6,729 nucleotides of DNA from Lachnospiraceae bacterium (GTDB lineage: Bacteria > Bacillota > Clostridia > Lachnospirales > Lachnospiraceae): assembly GCA_009774175.1 (NCBI GenBank), contig VSNG01000050.1:1-6729 (forward strand). Reading direction: 5' to 3'. Of the stretch, positions 1-5,962 are shown piece by piece; position 1 is the stretch's first letter, and each line of letters opens with the position of its first letter. The position numbers and the translations under genes were made by a program. The notes beneath the pieces are model-generated. The model worked only from the letters and a program-made list of their open reading frames with translations. It was not told where the DNA came from and made no database searches.

Positions 1-23
1 GCTAAAGCAAAAGCATCCACTGA

Positions 24-52
24 ATTATACCATAAAAATTTTCTGTTTTTCA
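24..52 (-). promoter_or_regulatory. Extended -10 promoter firing leftwards out of the window
   Basis: Read on the minus strand, a perfect TATAAT box lies at 29-24, preceded by TGG, which gives the TGn of an extended -10 promoter. About 17 bp upstream is TGAAAA (52-47), only a weak match to a -35 box, as is usual when an extended -10 is present. The next gene must lie beyond the left edge. The terminator at 93-120 lies just upstream, as expected at a boundary between two transcription units. The box is seen directly; activity is inferred. Confidence 0.55.
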
Positions 53-92
53 CCCGATGGCACGAAACGACTATTTTTCGGGAACGGAAAGC

Positions 93-120
93 AAAAAAGA
101 GCCATTAAACAGCCCTTTTG
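93..120 (-). terminator. Rho-independent terminator, leftward transcription
   Basis: In minus-strand RNA, AAAAGGGC (119-112) pairs with GCUCUUUU (102-95) through 8 bp including one G-U wobble, around a 9-nt loop, and the U-run continues to 93. The wobble would be an A-C mismatch in plus-strand RNA, so the minus orientation is favoured. It lies about 370 bp beyond the permease stop and is the best candidate for the end of the transporter transcript, although it could instead have served a lost gene in between. Confidence 0.6.
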
Positions 121-170
121 TCGCATTGTCATTTATCCATTAAGTTTTTACCGCTTTACCCGTACACAAA

Positions 171-224
171 CACGGAAACTCTGTATATTATCACGAAAAC
201 TCCCATCCTGTTTCCGTGATAATA
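171..224. repeat. Three-copy repeat with two alternative hairpins
   Basis: CACGGAAACTC at 171-181 recurs as CACGAAAACTC at 192-202, and GTTTCCGTG at 210-218 is the inverted copy. The main hairpin pairs 186-200 with 210-224 (15 bp, 9-nt loop); its only irregular pair is an A-C on the plus strand that becomes a G-U wobble in minus-strand RNA. The 210-218 arm is also a perfect 9-bp complement of 171-179, so two foldings exclude each other. There is no T-run next to it, so it is not an ordinary terminator. It may be a protein-binding or recombination site, or a 3'-UTR structure; its function is unknown. Confidence 0.6.
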
Positions 225-240
225 ACCGACTTTTGCCTAC

Positions 241-252
241 GAGTATATACTC
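241..252. repeat. Perfect 12-bp palindrome
   Basis: GAGTATATACTC is its own reverse complement, with no spacer. Short symmetrical sites like this are typical of dimeric repressors. No promoter is obvious right beside it, and its role is not known. Confidence 0.4.
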
Positions 253-301
253 TTTTGTATTATTCTCTATCTTCTCCGATTACATTTGAAAGATATCCTT
301 G

Positions 302-451
302 TTACTCCTGAGTCACAGTACAGAAACCAGAGCTAGCTTGTATTCCTCTCTGTGTGTGTTCATTAAATTCCGCTTGACTATATTTCTCAATGCCAGTCAG
401 CATTCCATTCCCGGAGGCATCAGGGTGGGCAAAGTCACGGACTGAATAAAC
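302..451 (-). other. Unassigned open fragment in the left intergenic region
   Basis: Between the permease stop (490) and the left edge there is no intact gene. The longest notable minus-strand stretch here is 49 sense codons, beginning right after a TAA (454-452) and ending at a TAA (304-302). It reads VYSVRDFAHPDASGNG and onward, ending ASSGFCTVTQE. It has no start codon near its beginning; its first ATG is about 17 codons in and has no good ribosome-binding site. I recognise no family. It could be the decayed tail of a lost gene, but an open run of about 50 codons also occurs by chance, so this is weak. Confidence 0.15.
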
Positions 452-465
452 TTAATCCGTTGCCC
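427..465. repeat. Bulged hairpin just downstream of the permease gene
   Basis: GGGCAA (427-432) and CGGA (438-441), separated by a 5-nt bulge, pair with TCCGTTGCCC (456-465) to give 10 bp around a 14-nt loop. It starts 24 bp past the permease stop, where it could form in the 3' untranslated RNA. No T-run follows on the minus strand, so it is not a standard terminator; it may only protect the mRNA 3' end. Confidence 0.35.
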
Positions 466-489
466 GTAATCTCTCCACAATGCAAAATG

Positions 490-2985
490 TTATTCTACGG
501 TTTCAATGGAGTCCACAATGCTCATTCCGGCAATCTTTCTTAGCGGAATACAGGTTGCCAGCAAACAGGCTCCGGTGGATAGAACCGTAGCTTCGGCAAT
601 CGGCAGAATAGGGATGGAAACCAACTGAATAGTGTCGGTAGTCGCAGCATTTACAAAAATTGTGCAGATATAGCCAACGATATTTCCAATTACCGCCGCA
701 ATAATGCCATAGTATGCGCCCTCCCACAAAAATGTTTTGTAAAGGCTTCCCGCACTCATACCGATAGCGCGCTGCATACCGATTTCCATAACGCGAGTAT
801 GAATATTTGTGTAAACAGTATTGATGATATTCAAAAGACCGATCAAGCCAACAAACAAGATCAATCCCCATGCCAGCAATCGTATCTGTTCAAAACTTTC
901 TTCTAATTGCCTGTCTGTTTCTTCATAAGACAGGTAGGTTGTGCCGGGGATGTCCTGACAAATTTTCTCTGCCACAGCGTCAAATAATTCCCGGTCAGCA
1001 TCCGCGTTCAAGGTAGGACACATTTCATTATAAATAGCTGTACCTGTCAGTTCGGAATAGATACAATCTGACACTATCACCTGAACACCGTTTGTAAATC
1101 CGCTGTTCCCTACGCTTATATATCCGTCATATCCATCCAATGTTGCAATGATCGTAATGTCCCGGCCAGCCACGGAAATTGTATCACCTGCCGCAAAACT
1201 TGTTCTTTCTAGTTCCGTTCCCCCGTAGTTTAATGCCAGTGGATTTCTCACAATACACGCCTTGCCGGATTTCAAAAGAGCTAAATCTTCCTCTGAAAGT
1301 TCGCTGCCCATGAAATAATCCCAATAGTCATCATTCAGTCCAACTACCTGAAATGTTTCTCCCGGCTGTAATTCAAATCCGAGCACAATATCGGATATTT
1401 GCCCGGCATCGTCTGGCTCATAAAGCAAAAATTGTATTGCTGCCACCGAACTTACAGCACTATTTTGACGTAACTCTTCCAAATCGTCAGCAGAAAATCC
1501 TACCGTTTCATTCACGATAGAATAATCCCCTAAATGATTATCCTCCATGCCGCTTGCCGTATTTAACAATGTGGTAAAACTCTGCAAGGCAATAAATACG
1601 GCTATGCTCATAACCAATGAAAGAACGGTAATTGCTGTGCGGCCACGATTGCGCTTCAAATTCAACCGGGCATAATAAGCCTCAAAATTGCGGATTGTCT
1701 TTGATTTTCGATTTCTCCGCTTAACCTTTGTATTCCGGCCCGACATGGCAACCGTAGGAGGTACTTTTGCCGCATATTTAGCAGCCGGTAATGCCGCAAT
1801 GAAAGCAAAGAACAGTGTGATTGCAGCACTTATAACGAGAAACGGTAATTTACCTGTACTATTTGTTGAAATCAGATTTTGCAATTCGGATGTATTCTGC
1901 ACCATGAATATTTCAGGCGACAAAAAACTTGTTGCCATTATAATGATACCTTTCGTTGACAAAAGACCAACGATCATACCAACTGGAATACCGAGCAGAC
2001 ACAAAATCAATATCTGTAAAGATACAATGCTGTAAAGCTGGCTCTTTTCACTTCCAATGGCTCTTAGTACGCCATATCCCTTAATGCGTTTGGACACGGA
2101 TATTTTCAGAATATTATAAATAACCAACCCAGCCGCCAGAAGAATGAGAACACCCACCATGACGCCAGCAGCAGCCATAAACGAAAAACCTAAACCGCTC
2201 TTTTCAGAGCTTTCTTGGCTGTCAAACTGTATTCCGCAAGCCTGCAAATAAACCTGATTATAGGATGTATCAAGTTCATGTATTTGAAATTTTTCAATTA
2301 CGTCATTTACCGTATTTTGAAAGCTTCGCTTATCGGCTGTACGGAAGTCCACATTGTAATATAGGTATTCTTCCGGCAACAACTGTTCGGCTGTATCTGT
2401 TCCAACAATCCCTGTAATTCCGCCATAAGAATATCCAATATAATTGCTTTTCGTGATGCCTACAAGGACAAAATCGGCAGTAAATTCAATGGATGGAGCA
2501 ATATCATGCCGTAAGGTTTTAGAAACAGGCAATGAAATAGTATCGCCTACTTTTCCATCAAAGCCGAGAAATTTAAGCGCATCTTCTGACAATGCGATCT
2601 CCATTGCCTGTTCTGGCAAACGGCCCTCTTGGATTTGTGAAATAGCAGGATAGGCGTCGAGGCTGTTACCGACATATTCCACAAGGCCGAGTGTGAGCTG
2701 GCTGTTTAAGTCTATGGTTCCTAAACTGATAGAGGGGCCAATATAGGAAAAGCGGGCATCTTCTTTCAGTTCGGAAATCTGTTCTTCGGACATTTGAATA
2801 AAAGTAGCGTATTTTTCCCCGTTAATCGTAATAGCCTGCTGCTGCCTCATGGCATTTAGAATACCGATAGACTGCCCTATAACCGTTGTTGTAACTGTGG
2901 AGAGAACAACAGCTATTAAAATCAGAATGGATGTGACCTTTTGAGCCAGTAATTCTTTCCATGCAAGGATGCGATAAGATTTCAT
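490..2985 (-). CDS. ABC transporter permease, two FtsX/MacB-type modules
   Basis: This is the membrane subunit of the ABC system encoded with the preceding ATPase. The 831-residue protein is an internal duplication. Module one has a membrane helix at about 18-40, a large outer domain (about 45-265), and helices at about 268-294, 318-345 and 381-405. A basic linker rich in Lys/Arg (418-448) joins it to module two: a helix at about 449-472, a second outer domain (about 475-700), and helices at about 702-725, 755-780 and 792-813. Both modules carry the FtsX-type cytoplasmic signature (GYGVLRAIG near 303, MEIGMQRAIG near 733), which contacts the ATPase. The ATG overlaps the ATPase stop as ATGA, and GGAGGTGA lies upstream. 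This family includes exporters and mechanotransmitters for peptides, antibiotics and lipoproteins. The adjacent sensor pair suggests envelope or antimicrobial-peptide stress, but the substrate cannot be read from sequence. It lacks the 10-helix layout of BceB. Confidence 0.93.
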   Translation of the reverse strand: MKSYRILAWKELLAQKVTSILILIAVVLSTVTTTVIGQSIGILNAMRQQQAITINGEKYATFIQMSEEQISELKEDARFSYIGPSISLGTIDLNSQLTLGLVEYVGNSLDAYPAISQIQEGRLPEQAMEIALSEDALKFLGFDGKVGDTISLPVSKTLRHDIAPSIEFTADFVLVGITKSNYIGYSYGGITGIVGTDTAEQLLPEEYLYYNVDFRTADKRSFQNTVNDVIEKFQIHELDTSYNQVYLQACGIQFDSQESSEKSGLGFSFMAAAGVMVGVLILLAAGLVIYNILKISVSKRIKGYGVLRAIGSEKSQLYSIVSLQILILCLLGIPVGMIVGLLSTKGIIIMATSFLSPEIFMVQNTSELQNLISTNSTGKLPFLVISAAITLFFAFIAALPAAKYAAKVPPTVAMSGRNTKVKRRNRKSKTIRNFEAYYARLNLKRNRGRTAITVLSLVMSIAVFIALQSFTTLLNTASGMEDNHLGDYSIVNETVGFSADDLEELRQNSAVSSVAAIQFLLYEPDDAGQISDIVLGFELQPGETFQVVGLNDDYWDYFMGSELSEEDLALLKSGKACIVRNPLALNYGGTELERTSFAAGDTISVAGRDITIIATLDGYDGYISVGNSGFTNGVQVIVSDCIYSELTGTAIYNEMCPTLNADADRELFDAVAEKICQDIPGTTYLSYEETDRQLEESFEQIRLLAWGLILFVGLIGLLNIINTVYTNIHTRVMEIGMQRAIGMSAGSLYKTFLWEGAYYGIIAAVIGNIVGYICTIFVNAATTDTIQLVSIPILPIAEATVLSTGACLLATCIPLRKIAGMSIVDSIETVE

Positions 2986-3656
2986 TTTGCTGTCACCTCC
3001 GAAAGAACACCGTCTACAATTACAAATTGCCGGTCTGCCATTCTCGCTATACGGCTGTCATGGGTAATGACAACAAGGGTTTTCCCCATCTTTTTCCATA
3101 TATTTTCCAGTATCCCCATAACTTCGCCGCCGCTTTTGCTGTCCAAATTCCCGGTCGGTTCGTCAGCGAAAATAATATCAGGTTTTGCAATCAGGGCGCG
3201 GGCAATCGCTACACGCTGCTGCTGTCCTCCTGAAAGCTCATGGGGCAAGTGGGTAAGGCGGTCACGAATACCCAGCAAATCCGTAAGCTGCCTTAGGTAC
3301 GCTTCGTCCGGCTGCTTTTTGTCTAACAGCGAGGGCATAATAATGTTTTCCTTTGCGGTCAGGACAGGGAGCAGGTTAAATTGCTGGAAGATGAAACCAA
3401 TGCGCTGACGGCGAAAAGCAGACAGTTCTTTGTCAGTAAGTCCGTATATGTCTTTTCCATCGTATGTCAGGCTGCCGGAGGTCGGTTTGTCCAGCCCGGA
3501 CAACAGATGGAGCAAGGTGCTTTTCCCACTGCCGGACGGTCCCATGATAGAAATAAAATCGTTTGACGCAATTTCAAGATTGACTTTATCCAGCGCAACG
3601 ACGCGGCTTTCACCGCTTCCATAGATTTTTGATAGTTCTTTTGCTTCAATGTTCAT
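2982..3656 (-). CDS. ABC transporter ATP-binding protein (MacB/LolD/SalX type)
   Basis: This 224-residue cytoplasmic ATPase powers the permease encoded next. It has a full set of motifs: Walker A GPSGSGKS (39-46), Q-loop in FQQFNLLP (90-97), signature LSGGQQQR (141-148), Walker B IIFADE with catalytic Glu166, the D-loop region TGNLDS (168-173), and the switch His199 in VITHDS. The length and the LSGGQQQRVAIARAL block are typical of the ATPases paired with FtsX-fold permeases, which export peptides, macrolides or lipoproteins or do mechanical work in the envelope. The ATG at 3656 is chosen because AAGGAG (3671-3666) lies 9 nt upstream. That site is inside the right arm of a hairpin, so translation probably depends on where the mRNA starts. 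Transcription is most likely driven by the regulator-bound promoter at 3689-3720. The gene ends in a 4-nt overlap with the permease start. Confidence 0.95.
   Translation of the reverse strand: MNIEAKELSKIYGSGESRVVALDKVNLEIASNDFISIMGPSGSGKSTLLHLLSGLDKPTSGSLTYDGKDIYGLTDKELSAFRRQRIGFIFQQFNLLPVLTAKENIIMPSLLDKKQPDEAYLRQLTDLLGIRDRLTHLPHELSGGQQQRVAIARALIAKPDIIFADEPTGNLDSKSGGEVMGILENIWKKMGKTLVVITHDSRIARMADRQFVIVDGVLSEVTAK
2993..3000 (-). promoter_or_regulatory. Strong ribosome-binding site of the permease gene
   Basis: The minus strand reads GGAGGTGA, a near-perfect anti-16S match, 7 nt before the ATG at 2985. It lies inside the last codons of the ATPase gene, so the permease has its own strong initiation site as well as stop-start coupling. 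Confidence 0.75.
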
Positions 3657-3693
3657 AAAAACACTCTCCTTATTTGTAGTCTAAGGAGAGTGT
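3657..3693 (-). promoter_or_regulatory. SD-sequestering hairpin / attenuator before the ATPase gene
   Basis: ACACTCTCCTTA (3661-3672) and TAAGGAGAGTGT (3682-3693) form a perfect 12-bp stem with a 9-nt loop. In minus-strand RNA the downstream arm contains the AAGGAG ribosome-binding site and is followed at once by five U and the AUG. The structure could therefore act as an intrinsic terminator for transcripts arriving from the kinase gene, as a block to ribosome access, or both. Its upstream arm overlaps the local -10 box, so RNA begun at that promoter would lack this arm. The pairing is seen directly; the mechanism is inferred. Confidence 0.75.
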
Positions 3694-3720
3694 AAAATAG
3701 AAATCTCAAGAATCTCTCAA
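3689..3720 (-). promoter_or_regulatory. Regulator-dependent promoter of the ABC transporter operon
   Basis: On the minus strand, TTGAG at 3720-3716 is repeated at 3709-3705, exactly 11 bp later, and ATTT follows the second copy. After a 10-bp gap comes TACACT (3694-3689) as the -10 box. There is no TTGACA-like -35 box at the right distance; the repeats occupy that place, which is how OmpR/PhoB-family activators recruit RNA polymerase. The same arrangement with identical spacing precedes the regulator gene. The first half-site overlaps the last codons of the kinase gene. Confidence 0.75.
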
Positions 3721-4826
3721 GATTTTGAATTTATTTGGAAAGAAGCAGTAGCTGTTGCGCCATAATCTTGTCTGTTTTCCAGTGCAAGCGTTCCCCCATG
3801 CTTTCGGCATAACGTCTGGCTGCTGTATAATCCCATGCCAAAGTGTGCGGCATCTTCTTTCATTTTTCCAAATGGTTTGGGGCCATTCTGTATTAACTCC
3901 ACAGGATAGCCGGGGCCATCGTCTGTAACCAACAGAAGCAAAAAATTACCTTGCCTTTCCAGATGGATGATGATTTTACTTTTTGCAAACCGGGCCGCAT
4001 TTCCAATCAAATTTTCCGCAACAGTCAGAAACAATCCATGATCTAATTGCGTTGTCCCATTATCAGGCGCAGAAATGGATAGTTCTAATGTTCCTGCAAG
4101 AAGTTTTGCTGTATCTTCTAATTCGGAACGCAATAGAGAATAAGGACATTCGCTTAACCGCACCGGCATTTGCTCTAACCTCTGTATACTGCTCATGGCC
4201 TCTACATACTGTTCAATACGAAGGGTATAGCTTTCCAGCCTGTCAATGGCCTGCTGATCTGCCGTACCCTTCCGCAGTAGTTTTACAGTTCCCTTTAAGA
4301 CCGTAATCGGATTGCGTAAATCATGGGAAAACGCGGCATTTAGCCGTTTACGTTCTTCTGCCTGTCTCCATAGCTCCTGATTTGATTTCAAAAGTTCTTC
4401 CCGCATTGTATCAAAGGCGGCGCAGAGCTGGCCTAATTCATCATCAGAGCGAACCGGCATGGAAAAGTCAAGATTGTGGTTTTGAACCCGTATGATACCA
4501 TTCCGTAGTGCGGCAATCGGCTGTTTCAATTTGATATGGTAATACAGGACGCCAGATAGCGCCAGTCCACCCATCGGGAAAATAATGCAGGACACGATTT
4601 GAATGATATTAAGCATTCTCAATATTCTTTGCTGTGATTCCGTTGGTGCTTCCAGATTAACGATTGAGCCATCTGATAAAATTTCAACCCCACCGGCAGG
4701 AAAGGTTTTACTTACCAAATTGCATATCAGAAAAATTAGCCCTAATAGCAGGAGAGCCAGTAAAACACAGGAAGCAGACAAGATAAGAAAGGATTTCTTT
4801 AATCCCATATTTTTCAGGCGTTCCAC
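3717..4826 (-). CDS. Membrane sensor histidine kinase
   Basis: This is the sensor half of the two-component system with the adjacent regulator; it autophosphorylates on His and passes phosphate to the regulator. Numbering from the longest frame (375 residues, TTG at 4844): membrane helix about 19-43, short outer loop about 45-76, second helix about 79-103, HAMP domain about 104-152, H-box FSHDLRNP with His174, N-box ENLIGNAARF (277-286), G1 box DDGPG (308-312) and G2 box GMGLY (336-340). All catalytic boxes are intact. The outer loop of about 30 residues leaves little room for a ligand domain, so it may sense at the membrane or through the transporter. I chose GTG 4826 (giving MERLKNMGLKKS, 13-nt overlap with the regulator gene). 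ATG 4808 is the main alternative; TTG 4844 is less likely. None has a strong ribosome-binding site, which suggests translational coupling. Confidence 0.92.
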   Translation of the reverse strand: MERLKNMGLKKSFLILSASCVLLALLLLGLIFLICNLVSKTFPAGGVEILSDGSIVNLEAPTESQQRILRMLNIIQIVSCIIFPMGGLALSGVLYYHIKLKQPIAALRNGIIRVQNHNLDFSMPVRSDDELGQLCAAFDTMREELLKSNQELWRQAEERKRLNAAFSHDLRNPITVLKGTVKLLRKGTADQQAIDRLESYTLRIEQYVEAMSSIQRLEQMPVRLSECPYSLLRSELEDTAKLLAGTLELSISAPDNGTTQLDHGLFLTVAENLIGNAARFAKSKIIIHLERQGNFLLLLVTDDGPGYPVELIQNGPKPFGKMKEDAAHFGMGLYSSQTLCRKHGGTLALENRQDYGATATASFQINSKS

Positions 4827-5485
4827 CGATAACCACACCCCCAAACTGTATCAATATAGCTATGAAGCGTACAAGCAGCCAGCTTTGCCCGAATTTTTCT
4901 GATATGCTCCATGACAGTATCGCTGTTGCCTTCGCCGTCAAGCCCCCACACCGCTTCATAAATCCTCTCCCGGTCAAATACCTGCCCGGCGTTCAGCGAA
5001 AGCAACTCTACAATATCAAATTCCCGCTTAGATAAAACAACCGATTCTTCATCTATTGTAACAGTGCGGGCCGAATAATCAATCACCAGTTCACCAAAAA
5101 ATCGAACAGTTGCCTTATTCCTATATCGTTGCTCTCTCCTTAGGTGTGCGGCAACTCTCGCCCCTAATTCATCCAGATCAAAGGGCTTGATGATGTAATC
5201 ATCCGCCCCTACCTGAAAACCAATAATTTTATCCGCTGATTCTACTCTTGCTGTCAGAAAAAGAATGGGGCAGGTAATATGTTTCCGAATTTCCTGGCAC
5301 AGGGTCAGCCCGTCCATGTCCGGCATATTGATGTCAAGCAAAATCAAATCCGGCTGCTTTGCTAACTTTTGAAGTGCTTCCTTTCCGCCGTAAGCGGTCA
5401 GCACTTCGTATTGAGAGGAAAAATAGCTTGCCATTGTGTCTACAATTCCCGGTTCATCATCTACGATAAGAAGTTTCTTCTTCAT
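4814..5485 (-). CDS. OmpR/PhoB-family response regulator
   Basis: This is a 223-residue cytoplasmic transcription factor, the partner of the kinase whose gene overlaps its 3' end. The receiver domain (about 1-115) has the acidic pocket Asp9/Asp10, phospho-acceptor Asp51 in LLDINMPDMDG, Thr78 and Lys100 of IIKPFD. The output domain (about 125-223) is a winged helix, with the recognition-helix region DTVMEHIRKIRAKL and the family ending VWGCGYRW. The ATG at 5485 is preferred over the upstream GTG at 5515: it gives the standard start MKKKLLIVDDEP, has GAGG 8 nt upstream, and the predicted transcription start lies around 5512, almost on the GTG. Repeats matching the known 11-bp half-site spacing of this family precede both this gene and the transporter genes, so autoregulation and control of the transporter are likely. 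Confidence 0.94.
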   Translation of the reverse strand: MKKKLLIVDDEPGIVDTMASYFSSQYEVLTAYGGKEALQKLAKQPDLILLDINMPDMDGLTLCQEIRKHITCPILFLTARVESADKIIGFQVGADDYIIKPFDLDELGARVAAHLRREQRYRNKATVRFFGELVIDYSARTVTIDEESVVLSKREFDIVELLSLNAGQVFDRERIYEAVWGLDGEGNSDTVMEHIRKIRAKLAACTLHSYIDTVWGCGYRWNA

Positions 5486-5493
5486 TGCTATAA

Positions 5494-5497
5494 CCTC
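5494..5497 (-). promoter_or_regulatory. Ribosome-binding site deciding the regulator start
   Basis: The minus strand reads CGAGG, with GAGG at 5497-5494 and 8 nt to the ATG at 5485. No comparable site precedes the GTG at 5515, so the shorter protein is favoured. Confidence 0.55.
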
Positions 5498-5518
5498 GAT
5501 TTTCGCTTGTGTCACTCC

Positions 5519-5550
5519 ATTGTATCATCTAAATCTCAAAAAACGCTCAA
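5519..5550 (-). promoter_or_regulatory. Autoregulatory promoter of the regulator-kinase operon
   Basis: On the minus strand, TTGAG at 5550-5546 is repeated at 5539-5535 (11 bp apart), followed by ATTT, a 10-bp gap in total and the -10 box TACAAT (5524-5519). The layout matches, base for base in spacing, the promoter in front of the ABC genes. No good -35 hexamer stands 17 bp from the -10, which points to activator dependence. The predicted transcription start near 5512 gives a leader of about 25-30 nt. Confidence 0.75.
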
Positions 5551-5783
5551 ACCAGCACAATTATTTGTCCGTAATTTTGGCGGCAGCCTGCAACTCTGCT
5601 CTTACATAATGCCAGAATACAATCGGCAAAGTATGAATTAACAAGCAGCATTTCTGCTATGTAATTTATTACCATAAATACAATCAGCGCAGATAGAAAT
5701 TTATCAACCCCTCCCAATAATCTGCTCTGGCTATTAGTGGCTGTCCTATCTGACGCCCTGTTGCTCAGTCAGCAAACATTCCC
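5551..5783. other. Intergenic region without a recognisable gene
   Basis: No convincing coding frame or RNA gene was seen here on either strand. Small inverted repeats occur, for example TTGCT/AGCAA around CAGTC at 5761-5775 and AGCAG/CTGCT around 5645-5660, but neither carries a T-run, so no terminator is evident between the broken zinc-ribbon gene and the regulator promoter. Low-level read-through from the right into the regulator gene is therefore possible. Confidence 0.4.
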
Positions 5784-5949
5784 TTATTCATTCACAACCA
5801 TTTTGTAAACTTCTTTGTCCCGCAAAGTTGGCTCTGCGGTCATTTTATCATAATTCACCAGCAAAAATGTATGACATTTGCTACATTGAATAAAGGATTT
5901 TCCTGCAGCAAGGCCATTTGATTACCCCTCTGGTTTTTATCCCTTCCAT
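5784..5949 (-). pseudogene. Frameshifted small zinc-ribbon protein gene
   Basis: An ATG at 5949 sits 6 nt after a textbook GGAGGTG and reads MEGIKTRGVIKWPCC, then runs into a TAG after 22 codons. Skipping one base just after the two Cys codons (near 5905) gives GKSFIQCSKCHTFLLVNYDK and so on to MVVNE and a TAA at 5786-5784, 54 residues in all. The restored protein has a CC..CSKC pattern like a treble-clef or zinc-ribbon fold; a Trp stands where a first Cys (CPxCGK) would be expected. It loosely resembles the small cysteine-rich KTR-type proteins found near resistance genes on mobile elements, but I cannot assign it to that family. A one-base lesion plus a missing Cys suggests a dead gene; a sequencing error or +1 recoding at the AGG codon are the alternatives. 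Confidence 0.55.
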
Positions 5950-5955
5950 TTATAA

Positions 5956-5962
5956 CACCTCC
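5956..5962 (-). promoter_or_regulatory. Strong ribosome-binding site of the broken zinc-ribbon gene
   Basis: The minus strand reads GGAGGTG directly after the TGA (5965-5963) of the upstream frame, with 6 nt to the ATG at 5949. Such a site marks this ATG as the start of a once-translated gene even though the frame now breaks after 22 codons. Confidence 0.6.

Noticed and set aside
503..871. 122-codon minus-strand frame inside the permease gene
   Set aside because: It lies wholly within the permease in another frame and has a low-complexity Tyr/Cys/His/Arg-rich translation without domain features.
1688..2035. 115-codon plus-strand frame opposite the permease
   Set aside because: It is an antisense shadow of the permease, with no ribosome-binding site or recognisable motif.
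2961..3649. Several plus- and minus-strand frames of 60-113 codons over the ABC ATPase gene
   Set aside because: All overlap the unmistakable ATPase (complete Walker, signature and switch motifs) and have no independent support.
4708..4977. 89-codon minus-strand frame across the regulator-kinase junction
   Set aside because: It overlaps two well-supported genes in another frame; it is a shadow.
490..5485. Calling the cassette a true BceRS-BceAB system
   Set aside because: The permease is a duplicated 8-helix FtsX/MacB layout with two large outer domains, not the 10-helix BceB with one, and the kinase has HAMP and a small outer loop; the promoter repeats are direct, not the Bce-type inverted repeat.
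5486..5515. Ten-residue N-terminal extension of the regulator from a GTG at 5515
   Set aside because: The predicted transcription start is almost on this codon, it has no ribosome-binding site, and the receiver domain starts canonically at the ATG 5485.
5369..5641. 90-codon plus-strand frame across the regulator start and its promoter
   Set aside because: It is antisense to the receiver domain and runs through the operator, with no coding features.
5761..5775. TTGCT/AGCAA inverted repeat as a terminator before the regulator operon
   Set aside because: The stem is only 5 bp and no T-run follows on either strand.
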